NCBI GenBank assembly: GCA_003833135.1
Contig: QZLH01000265.1
Location: forward strand, 81,272-119,993
Source: Oehlia diaphana
Taxonomy: Eukaryota; Glomeromycota; Glomeromycetes; Glomerales; Glomeraceae
DNA: 38,722 bases
Direction: 5' to 3'
In this document: positions 22,136 through 30,231 of the stretch, piece after piece
How positions within the stretch are numbered: position 1 is the stretch's first letter
Layout of the letters: the number at the start of each line of letters is the position of its first letter
Made by a program: the position numbers and the translations under genes
The notes under the pieces: generated by a model
The model's database searches: none
Told to the model about the DNA's origin: nothing
Seen by the model: the letters and a program-made list of their open reading frames with translations, nothing else

Positions 22136-22310
22136 AAACTTCGCGCCTATCACATTAAACTGAGAAGATATTATCAAAGAAAAATGTTCTAAAAGAACAG
22201 GAATTATTTTTTATTTACGTTATTTATCAAAAATGTATTAATAGCTCATTTTATTCTAGGATTGCCAGAGAACAAGTAGAATTCAATAGTCAAAAAGTTA
22301 TTCTTTTATT
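22136..22310 (+). repeat. Dispersed two-exon remnant, copy 1
   Basis: The sequence AAACTTCGCGCCTATCACAT (coding KKLRAYH) is followed by LRRYYQ, then about 110 bp ending CTCATTTTATTCTAG and RIAREQVEFNSQK. The same block and 3' splice-like end recur in the tandem array at 33787-34930 and, more weakly, near 28062 and 35512. It is probably a fragment of a repeated gene with a short intron. Confidence 0.45.
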
Positions 22311-22514
22311 TTTTTATTCTTGAGGATTATTTTATAGTCATAGTATGCTATCAAAATTTTCCACGATATGGATATTTGGTAGTACTAAAATTTTAGTAAT
22401 TTTAAGTGTCCATTGTGTGATGCGATTCATGGCGACTGGAAGCTTCAATGAACTTATGTTTTTACTTTCGTTAAGTAGTACTGGTAGCTTTTCCAATTTT
22501 CATATATCATTTAC

Positions 22515-23152
22515 TCCTTTCACCTTAATTTCATTTAATTGGTAGTTTTGATCATGTGATTTAGTGTAAAATTTTTTTCAATTTCAATTTTTTACGCAAG
22601 AATTAAATAAAAAAAAAAAAAAATTATTTTTTATTGAGATGGTTACTAGTACATTTACTTATCCAAAATTCGCAGAAGAGTTGATTTAATAATCTTTGCA
22701 TTAGCAATATTCAAAAATTTTTAATTATGATTTATACCTAGTTTTTATTAATTAAAATCTCTTAAAAAGTAATGATTAATGATTTATAAATAATAAACCA
22801 AAAAAAGTTACTTCTTAACAATAATGTTTGCTAATCTATCAATCATTTTGCTTGTATAAGAGCCACAAATATTTAAATTTTCTTATTTCTAAAATTTTTG
22901 AAATAAGGAGATGCTAATAAATTAATATTTTTTGAAACAAAAGAAATAAAAAAATACTATTTCTAATATAATAGAGGTTTAAACAATACATTGAAACATA
23001 TGGATTTTTCACCTATTTAATAAAGCATTATAACACATTCCTAAATATTTGATTATATGTTCAATATTTTTATTCCAAGTGTTAAAACTAAATTCAAATT
23101 TTTTTTTGAGCTTAAATGAAGCAATTTGTAAAATTTCGTAGATTTTGAATGT
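22515..23152 (-). pseudogene. F-box gene remnant, C-terminal half
   Basis: Minus-strand pieces match the C-terminal part of the F-box proteins in this window, in the right order. YEILQIASFKLKKKFEFSFN and NIEHIIKYLG lie at about 23150-23040 (compare YDILQFASFKLQKLEF and TIIKYLG in F-box protein 2). GSYTSKMIDRLANIIVK lies at about 22865-22810 (compare GTYTSEMITRLANNLS). QLNEIKVKGVNDI ends near 22515 (compare YNEIKEKGIKIIRL). Stops and lost segments between them show it is dead. It is closest to the gene at 30232-31755. Confidence 0.75.
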
Positions 23153-24283
23153 AAATAACTTGACTCCCACTCGCGCTTAAACTTTGATCATGACAAAAAA
23201 TAATTTGATCACATTCGATTTTTGACCTCACTTAATGATACGCCCATTTCTCGTTCAATGATTAAAAAAAGCATTACTCTTTTTTTATCACTAAAACTTA
23301 ATATTGTGATCATCGAAAACCCAAGAGGTAATAGTACTAGATGAATATTGTTGGATCAGAACATCAAACATAAAGCAAATTATACCAATGCGAATTCATA
23401 TAAATTTCATTGCAAGAATATCGTAAAAAATGTCACGTGCCTTAGCGTAAAACTTTCTTTTAATTGGTGATGGCGATGGTAACCGAATATTCATAATTCA
23501 TTTTTCATTTCCCAGTTTGTTTAGCCTTCAAAAAATTCAATTTTGTACTTGATTCAATACTTGATGAATCAATAATCATAAACAATATAGAGACAATGCC
23601 GTCCGGGGTCGCATTTCACCGACGACGTTTCACAGACAGAGTCATTTTGCAGACTAATGTTTCACCAACAATCATCTCACCGACAAGAGAATTTAGGATA
23701 AGGTTAGGATAGGATTAGGATAAGTGGATTAGGATTTCATTATCGCATTCTGATTTGCTTTTTTCATTAATTAAAGTTCTTCATGATTAGCGCTTTTTTC
23801 GGTTAGATTATCTAAACGTTGTGTGAGATTTGAGATTACGTGCCAGTTTTCGTATGGTACATCTATACTGACACACCAAAACTAAGAACCTGGGTACACA
23901 AAAAACGTACCAGAGAAGCTACTATTCTCTCCAAATAACTCCTTCAATTTCTTAGACTACTTAGTTATTGTCAGTAACAATGAAATGATGATATCTTCGC
24001 CAAGACATTTTGTTGTCGACTGGAAGAATCCTTCGCTACATAATTAACCTTCTTGAATACGGGCTTAAGAATATTATATGATATTAAAATGATTTATGTA
24101 TATGATTCTATGGTAGATAGATTATAATAACTACTATCTACTTTCTATATTTGATGACGTCATGTCCGGATGTCCAGAAACTGAACCTATGAATGAATTC
24201 AACTGGTTGATACTCATGAGTTTAAAAAATTCTACATCAGAAGTTATTAGGAATATTAAAGTTAGGATTAGACTGAATAAATA
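23153..24283. other. Intergenic with two degenerate short repeats
   Basis: Contains a degenerate run of TTTCACCGAC-like words (about 23611-23690), followed at once by a TTAGGATA-type repeat (23692-23734). Neither lies in a gene. The remaining sequence has no recognised features. Confidence 0.45.
23692..23734. repeat. TTAGGATA-like degenerate repeat
   Basis: Four copies of TTAGGA(TA) separated by 3-6 bp. It resembles, but does not equal, a TTAGGG telomere-type repeat. Confidence 0.6.
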
Positions 24284-24396
24284 TCAATCATCATAATAAT
24301 CATCGTGTTTCTTGTAATCATGGGCTTCGGCTACGGCTTCGGCGTCTCGCTTGTAATCATGTTTCTTATGTTTTTGTAGTAATCATCATCATCGTG
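24284..24396 (-). pseudogene. Kex2/Ste13-type peptide precursor fragment
   Basis: Allowing one missing A in a five-A run near 24370, the minus strand reads HDDDDYYKKHKKHDYKR, then DAEAVAEA, then HDYKKHDDYYDD and a TGA stop at 24284-24286. The KR followed by four X-Ala dipeptides is the layout of yeast alpha-factor spacers, where Kex2 cuts after KR and Ste13 removes X-Ala pairs. The remaining tail, HDYKKHDDYYDD, would be the released peptide. The block before the KR has similar H/D/Y/K composition, as in repeat-type precursors. No signal peptide or start is present: upstream frames are closed by stops. This is therefore the last exon or a broken 3' end. Function is inference. Confidence 0.45.
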
Positions 24397-24614
24397 TTAG
24401 AATTGATCGATGAAAATGTCGAACAAAAATTCTTAAAGCTGTTTAGTGCGTGTAAAGCTAATTAATAAATTTGAAGAGCCTTTATACCATTCAAAAATTA
24501 TCAATGATTAGGTATGTGTTGATTTCCAATTCTTAATTCTGCTAATTATTGCTTAAAATTCATTCTCCTCTTCAGCTCTTCTTGCGTTTCTCAATTTTAC
24601 CAATTTCGTTATCA
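24397..24614. other. Spacer, nothing recognised
   Basis: A/T-rich spacer between the peptide remnant and the 28S rRNA fragment. Confidence 0.4.
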
Positions 24615-24790
24615 AGTTTCTGCTATCCTGAGGGAAACTTCGGCAGGAACCAGCTACTAGATGGTTCGATTAGCCTTTTGCTCCTATACCCAAATTTGAC
24701 GATCAATTTGCACGTCAGAACCGCTACGAGCCTCCATCAGAGTTTCCTCGACTTCACCCTATTCAGACATAGTTTAACATCTTTCGGGCC
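24615..24790 (-). pseudogene. 28S rRNA fragment
   Basis: About 176 bp whose minus strand reads as eukaryotic large-subunit rRNA. It runs from GGCCCGAAAGATG through AATAGGGTGAAG, GGAGGCTCGTAGCGGTTCTG and ACGTGCAAATTGATCGTC to CTAGTAGCTGGTTCCTGCCG and CCCTCAGGATAGCAGAAACT. The order and words correspond to LSU domain II. A few changes from the usual sequence (GTTAAACTATGTCTG, GAAGTCGAGGAAACTCTGAT) break paired positions, so it is not a working rRNA. Similarity ends sharply at both sides with no other rRNA adjoining. The open frame on the opposite strand is a well-known type of rRNA-antisense artefact. Confidence 0.9.
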
Positions 24791-24816
24791 AATTAAAAAG
24801 TGTAACAAATGCCTTA

Positions 24817-24992
24817 TAATTTGATAAAGCCTTAATTGAAGTTAATAATAAAGGAGACTATATGGTAGATCCTTGTGCGGGAAGTTTTGTCGTGTTAGAG
24901 ATTTTTCTCAAGAATTAAAAAAGGGAGTTTGTGGTGTGTTATTTCCTTGTGTTCGTCATAAATATGACGTTCTTCCATACGAGTATCAGTAA
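24817..24992 (+). pseudogene. DNA-methyltransferase-like remnant
   Basis: The plus strand reads FDKALIEVNNKGDYMVDPCA followed by GSFVVLEI. After a frame change near 24905 it continues QELKKGVCGVLFPC and RHKYDVLPYEYQ to a stop at 24990. The DPCAGSFVVLE stretch resembles the S-adenosylmethionine-binding motif (DPxxGSG...LE) of amino-DNA-methyltransferase-like proteins. The glycine after serine is replaced by F. No other motif of that fold was found, so the assignment is tentative. Confidence 0.3.
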
Positions 24993-25179
24993 AAAAGAAA
25001 AAACCAATTGGTTCTGTTGGTAGAGGACATTCAGGTTTTCTGGGAGAGGTTGTTCATGGAATCGATTTTCTTTGCTCTTTTTTCACTTTCTCATAATATA
25101 ATTTATTAAAATTAAATACTTCTATTATTCAAATGATGGTTGTTTTCATTATAAATATTAACAATATTAATACTATAAG

Positions 25180-25322
25180 TTTTATTATCTTCGATTATAT
25201 TTTTATTAGTTACGTAAAAAGGAACGTGCGTAAAGCAAAGGGTTGTGCTCTACACGAATGATGTCTGAAGATATTTTAAAATGTAATAAATACAATCATC
25301 TGGCAAACCAATAAGTAGTCAT
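25180..25322 (-). pseudogene. F-box gene remnant, N-terminal end
   Basis: ATG at 25322 starts MTTYW, like MTTPY of F-box protein 3. After a one-base frameshift comes GLPDDCIYYILKYLQT, the conserved F-box start. A deletion of about 39 bp removes the segment ending VNRFW. Sequence then resumes with GTGTAGAGCACAACCCTTTG, matching the CRAAIPLL region. Degenerate similarity to NPFxxxNKNVI follows and fades at about 25180. Its upstream region keeps a block shared with F-box gene 2 (25450-25481). Confidence 0.8.
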
Positions 25323-25449
25323 TTTGTGGAAGGAAATTCCACAAAATAGAAGCGAAAAAAATTGACCTTTTTTCTTGGTATATATATGTTCAAACCGGAA
25401 TTTTTAAAAATATTTTTTTTTTTAAAAAATTTTAATACAAATATTAAAT

Positions 25450-25481
25450 ATGTAATACTTGTGGCTTATTTGTAATACTTA
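25450..25481 (-). promoter_or_regulatory. Conserved upstream block of F-box genes
   Basis: A 32-bp stretch containing two TGTAATAC words matches 29 of 32 positions of the block at 31911-31942. It lies about 130 bp upstream of the remnant's ATG, against about 155 bp in the intact gene. Similarity is lower between this block and the start codon, so it could be a promoter element or a transcribed leader; the sequence cannot decide. Confidence 0.45.
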
Positions 25482-25847
25482 TATTTGGATGACAATCTTT
25501 AGAATTTCATATGATACTTGATAATCTGAACTTTAAAAGCTAAGCTTAGTTTCCACAAACAATACATTTCACGAATCAGGTCGGATCAGCCTCGATTTAA
25601 TGGCGGAGCCGTGATATCTGCTTCCTGTAAACTTTAAGCTTATCCTTTCAAACAAACATCACTTATTAATAAGGAAAATCACGGAAGACTATTAGGAATG
25701 TGATATAAAATAATTAATTATGGTTAAAAGTTACGTCGTCCCGTCAACTTTATTTTTGCATCATATGATTGCGTCAAATCATGAGATGTATAATATATTG
25801 AATATGTAAATTTATAGAAATTTTTTAAAAATTTTATAAATTTAAAT

Positions 25848-26128
25848 AAGAGTACAGACAGTGACGATGAAAACGGTATTAATACAGAGGAACAGTATAT
25901 TATGGATGAATTAGATACCGAATATTATTTAATCGGAGAAAAATCATCAAAGCAGCAGAGAAAAGTGAACTGATTAGAAAATTTACGACTTTAAATGATG
26001 ATTTCACATAACGTTTAAAAGATGAAAATAAAGGTGTAGATGAGAAGAATTTGAATGAAAAAAAGGCTAAAAATTAGCCCGCCAGCTAAAAATTCAAAAC
26101 GTTGGAGGGTTGAACCGAATCAAGAGTA
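25848..26128 (+). pseudogene. Decayed acidic protein fragment
   Basis: After an AG acceptor-like site the plus strand reads SDDENGINTEEQYIMDELDT, then EYYLIGEKSSKQQRK. After a one-base frameshift it continues SELIRKFTTLNDDF, a stop, then RLKDENKGVDEKNLNEKKAK. The composition is acidic and helix-prone. The alternating frames show decay. No domain recognised. Confidence 0.4.
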
Positions 26129-26319
26129 AAATTTTATTTTAAGTCACGTGATTTCATGTTAAAATTTCAAAAAGCAAATTTTTCTACAAAACCTTTTATA
26201 TGCTTCAAGTTTTATTTTATATTGTGAGGATTTTCGATTTTCGGAACTTAGTATTATAGAGAGAAGTTTTAGAAACGTGAACGGACGCGCTGTTCAATTT
26301 CGATAACGCTTCAAGTGGA
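26129..26319. other. Spacer, nothing recognised
   Basis: Includes a TCACGTGAT word near 26143; otherwise no features. Confidence 0.35.
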
Positions 26320-26452
26320 CCTGTAAAAAATTTTATCCGTTATTTCTGTAAAAACTCCGTCTTTCGATAAATTCCGTGATATAAGGTTATTAATTCGAGC
26401 TTTTTGCGGAAAAAAGGATGGAATATAAAAACGGATTGACCTTTTTTACAGG
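26320..26452. mobile_element. 133-bp MITE, copy 2
   Basis: The left end CCTGTAAAAAATTTTATCCG and the inward-read right end CCTGTAAAAAAGGTCAATCC match each other and the ends of the element at 12660-12786. Interior words TAAATTCCGTGA and GGAAAAAAGGATGGAA also resemble copy 1. The flanking duplication is not preserved, which suggests an older insertion. Confidence 0.6.
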
Positions 26453-26652
26453 GATTAAGCAACTGGAATTTCTCTAGCAGAGTAATGGGTTATTGGTATT
26501 TATTTTTTTTTATCATACTTTATTTGTTTAACTGGAGAAGGTTGTGGAAGTGATAAGTGAAAAAGGGTAAATGATCAAATAAAGTTGAGGAAAAGTTGAC
26601 AGTAAATAAGGTACAGGAGTTTGAAAATTTAAATGCGTCTTTTAGTAATAGA

Positions 26653-26916
26653 TTACAAAAAATAATAGTGAGGTAATAGATAGTCAAAAGAGACTAAGAA
26701 ACACGTTAATAAGGAAAAAGATACAATAGGGAATAATTTCAGAGGGTTACTAGTTAAGATTGTTAGTAATAGTACAGTTAGTAGTTTTTTATAGATAGGT
26801 ATTTTGTTTTGTATGTTCGTATAAAGTGTATATGTTCGAGACTTGTCCTCGCCATGTGTTGCATAATCCGCTAACTTTTTTGTAGGGATGTTAGGTATTT
26901 CTTCGTTCAAGAGATC
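26653..26916 (-). CDS. Open frame with hydrophobic C-terminus, hypothetical
   Basis: An open frame on the minus strand begins after a stop near 26917 without an ATG (LLNEEIPNIPTKKLADYATH) and ends at 26653. The first 45 codons are hydrophilic and coding-like. The second half is hydrophobic, with two possible membrane segments (LLTVLLLTILTS and FSLLTCFLVSFDYLL). It follows the decayed coding region at 26933-28020 on the same strand, with a GTAAGA donor-like word between them, so it could be a further exon or remnant. Product unknown. Confidence 0.3.
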   Translation of the reverse strand, partial: DLLNEEIPNIPTKKLADYATHGEDKSRTYTLYTNIQNKIPIYKKLLTVLLLTILTSNPLKLFPIVSFSLLTCFLVSFDYLLPHYYFL

Positions 26917-26932
26917 TTACCTATATTTATTC

Positions 26933-28020
26933 TTCTTCTTCGTCTGACATCGAACTATTACTTTTACTAACCTCTTGTTGATTATTACAACTGTTCATTC
27001 TTTTTGCTCATTATAAAGCTGTTGAAAATTTTGAATCTAGGCGAATAATCCATGATCTAATACAACCTTCCTCTACTAATGTTTTTGCTACCACTTCTGC
27101 TAACTTAGCTTCATCTTTAAAACACCGTATAAGTATTTTACTCCTTTAATCCTTATTATCTTACCAAAATAAATGATTAAGGTTGCAGGCGAAACTCCAT
27201 AATAAATATAAAAAATGCGAAACTTGGTAAAACTTAACTATAAAAATTATATGTAATGACGATACTATAATAAATACTGTACTATAAAAAAAATTGTCGT
27301 AATTGAGGTTTAGACGTTTTGCCAAATTCAAAAACTAGTTTAGCCCGCAACTATATTAATAAATATATTCATACTTTTGTTTCCCTTGAATAATAATTGA
27401 TCGTCTTTTAAATCATCTTGTACTTTTTTGTACGCAACTCATCTTCTAACAATTTAACGTTTGCCGGTATTATTCTATAAAACATATAATGTCCATTCTT
27501 GAGCTTTAGCGTTACACTTGTACCCGTCAGCGCGATACCATACCCAGTATTTCCTTGTTTTTTTTGCGATGAAGTTCTACTTTTACCGACTGATACTTGT
27601 GTTGTTTCTTTAGTTTTATACTTCTAATAAAACCTCATGGTTTTATTTTTATTTTTCATTTACGTTTAGTATGGCATAGATTCTTTTAGATAGATGCGTT
27701 AGTTGTGACAGTGCATTGTTTTACGGAACGGTGTACTTTTAGGTTATTTCTACGCTAATTTAATATGTATCTATAATGAAGAAATGCGTTATTAAGCTTA
27801 AAAAAAAAATTCGAATACCTTTGAAGCAGGTATTACATTTTCAATAATCAAGTATTTAGGAACACCTTTAGTCTTTAGAAAGTATAATAATTGACACTGT
27901 AACAATCTCACTTTTTTGCCTTGAAAATATACGCGTCAGTGCGTTATCGTACTAATCGTAGAGCCACTGAGCCAGTCGTGATCGACTTCATTAATCCTTA
28001 AAAAATAGTAAAAGTGCACG
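26933..28020 (-). pseudogene. Decayed coding region of unknown family
   Basis: Successive minus-strand pieces read as protein with interspersed stops. RINEVDHDWLSGSTIST is followed, after one TGA, by KVRLLQCQLLYFLKTKGVPK and YLIIENVIPASKVF (about 27985-27800). Then come TKETTQVSVGKSRTSSQKKQ and TGYGIALTGTSVTLKLKNGH, ending IIPANVKLLEDELRTKKYK (about 27615-27420), with DDLKDDQLLFKGNKS in the next frame. Finally FKDEAKLAEVVAKTLVEEGC leads into RSWIIRLDSKF (about 27120-27015), then two stops and an acidic end SSMSDEEEE (26935). One dead gene of about 1.1 kb is the simplest view. I do not recognise the family; transposon origin is possible. Confidence 0.5.
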
Positions 28021-28555
28021 TCCAAAAAGTAGTTTCGGGTGAAACTATAATAAATACTTGTTTATCTGAACATGAAATTATTTAAAATATATGATATAGG
28101 AATTATTTTTGGCATTTTTTATTTAATAATGATGTATTGTTAATAGCTCATTTTTATTTCAGAATTGCTATATAATATGGGATAGATCCAATTAGCGATA
28201 TTGATGATATATTTTGTAATTTCATTTATATAGATATATTTCCAGGAAAACGAGAGAGCAAAAGAAAAATAACTTGATGATGCGACTCGCATTTAATGGA
28301 TTCAGTCAGGATCAGCGTGCTGCCTCCTCTTTGATAGCATTATCCACTTTTTACTGAAAAATTAACAAAGTTTCATATAAGCTAAATGAGCTGGCCGCTT
28401 GATGATAATCATATTGCCTGTACCGAACACGAAAGATAATACGTATTTAGTCGTATTATGTATGTCGTATGTCGTTGTACTGATTGTGCAACATTACGTA
28501 ATCGTCTTTTTTTATGGCACATTTTTAAATTTGGGTTAAAGATTCATACATCGAT
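28021..28555. other. Intergenic with weak dispersed-repeat copy
   Basis: Near 28062-28200 there is a degraded version of the two-exon remnant (SEHEII, then about 80 bp ending TAGCTCATTTTTATTTCAG). A decayed, less A/T-rich segment follows at 28290-28400. No intact gene. Confidence 0.35.
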
Positions 28556-28892
28556 AAATCAAACAGACGAAATGCTAGCTCGCAACATCCTGAGCCAGTA
28601 GTTAAACCGTGTTTCTCAGGGATTGATTTATGCAAGAGAGACATTGTTCAACGCTCCGAACGGGTCAGGCCATTCCATAGGGTGTTCTTAATAGTAATGC
28701 GATCTATTCACTCGCACTCGTTTGACATCATTTTGGTAATTCGCAATCAAATATAAATTATAAACTTTTTAAGAGATCAGGTGCCCACTGTGGCGGGACA
28801 TATACAACAAAATACAGATAGCAATTATTCAGTCGAAGAAACTATTCACACAGGACCGGTATAATGAATACTATTTATTCATTAAAATTTTT
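28556..28892 (+). other. G/C-richer coding-like patch
   Basis: The plus strand at about 28565-28690 reads TDEMLARNILSQ, a stop, then LNRVSQGLIYARETLFNAPN in less A/T-rich DNA. Probably a gene scrap; not recognised. Confidence 0.25.
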
Positions 28893-29024
28893 AGCTATGA
28901 AAAAGTTAGAAAGATATTGAAAGATGAAGAAACAGAATTGTTGGATCAAATTAAGGCAAGAGCAGTAACATTATTAAATTTTATTAGTATACATTATGAA
29001 TGTATTCCACTTATGAATAAATAA
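28893..29024 (+). pseudogene. F-box C-terminal fragment, opposite strand
   Basis: A 43-codon frame ending at 29024 contains ILKDEETELLDQIKARAV, which resembles the C-terminal ILNEEELRLLTEIKAKGI of F-box protein 3 and LLDKIKSNGV of protein 1. It is the only F-box-like piece on the plus strand. There is no upstream LRR region, so it is a displaced 3' fragment. Confidence 0.45.
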
Positions 29025-29241
29025 ATATTTTCTATAATAGAGTACTTTATTATCATTTAAAAAATAGCATCGTGAAGATCCGTTAATTTAACTCGTTTCT
29101 TTTCAACTATATCCTTCATAAGTATTAGAAATCAATTTCTAGCTGGTATTAACAGATCATCACGGGTTAACGATAAGTTGTTGAGACCATCATTATCGCG
29201 GTTTTGAACAACCCTTATTATTGTTCATTCAATATCAGGTA
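29025..29241. other. Spacer, nothing recognised
   Basis: Mixed composition, no clear feature. A possible acceptor-bounded exon on the minus strand (LFKTAIMMVSTTYR, about 29210-29165) could follow the nuclease remnant. Confidence 0.3.
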
Positions 29242-29985
29242 TTAGGAATAAAAAAGAGTTAATATATTCGCGCTTTTCTCATTTAATTCCTTTAAAATTT
29301 TCATACCTGTTACAATACTATATATACTGCAAGAGCTCTTCCTACAAATTGATTCGCAGCTACCTCCTATGGTACCATTATTCATAGCATTGATGACAGC
29401 GAAGATGGCAGCACCTGTATTATCCTGAATGTTCACGCATTCCCAATTTTTTCTTGATATGCATTGAATGGATACATGTGCTTGGACGGTAGTTAATATC
29501 ATTTTTTTTTGCTTCAGTCAAGTAGATGATTAGATGATAATATTACCAACTCTTATAACCCAATCAATAGGACCTTTACCATGAATCCAGCTGACTTGAT
29601 ACTCTGGAGTCTGGATGAATCTTTATGTCACCATTGGAGGTTGATGCTACACCATAGATAATTGATGAAATAAATTCACGGTGAGTAGCCTCATTTACGT
29701 CGTACTAAACGGTTGTTGCGCTGTTAATGTAGAGCCAACGATCAGACACAGACATTTGATAAACGACTTAAATATTTGAACTACCCGCCTACGGAGATAT
29801 ACACGGTACGGTTAGTAGTCCAAACAACAATGCTCACTAGATTATCATCATTCACGAGTACCTTACGACGTAAGGTCCTTACGTCCTGTCGCGCTTGATG
29901 CGGTGACAGCTGTACCTTCCACATTTCCACATCGACCGTCATACTCATATCTTCACTGTCTCATTCGTTGGAGAATTTTTTACCT
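29242..29985 (-). pseudogene. PD-(D/E)XK nuclease-like remnant, Crinkler type
   Basis: The minus strand, read through frame changes, gives MSVSDRWLYINSATTV, a stop, then YDVNEATHREFISSIIYGVA and STSNGDIKI (about 29725-29615). In a second frame it gives HGKGPIDWVIRVGNIII (about 29585-29533), then LTEAKKNDIN (about 29517-29488). Aspartate in PIDWVI followed by E-x-K in TEAKK is the arrangement of PD-(D/E)XK nuclease folds, found in C-terminal domains of Crinkler-type proteins that are numerous in arbuscular mycorrhizal fungi. A further frame (29502-29242) continues with VSIQCISRKNWECVNIQD and ends near a GTATGA donor. An upstream frame, MSMTVDVEMWKVQLSPHQAR, may be the preceding part. No LxLFLAK-type N-terminus was seen. 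The copy is broken; the family is inferred from motifs. Confidence 0.45.
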
Positions 29986-30231
29986 TTACTTGTTTTTTTA
30001 CTTTTATACCTGTTGGTATTGCTTTCTTCACGCTATTTATCACACGACTTATGAATCCTCGTAAGAGGAAACAGTTCCCCACCACCAAATTCATCCGATG
30101 AGATATCAATATTTTTAAAAGTAATATAATAATGTAATTTTATTTATATAAAAAAATATAAAAAATATAAAAAAAAAATGAAAATAAATAAGTATTCTAA
30201 GTAATTTTCTAAAGAATTGTTTCTATATAAT
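29986..30231. other. 3' flank of F-box gene 2
   Basis: A/T-rich sequence with A-runs downstream of the F-box 2 stop. No separate feature recognised. Confidence 0.4.

Noticed and set aside
24549..24824. 91-codon plus-strand open frame (MLKIHSPLQLF...)
   Set aside because: It is the antisense of the 28S rRNA fragment; such frames are repeatedly misannotated as proteins.
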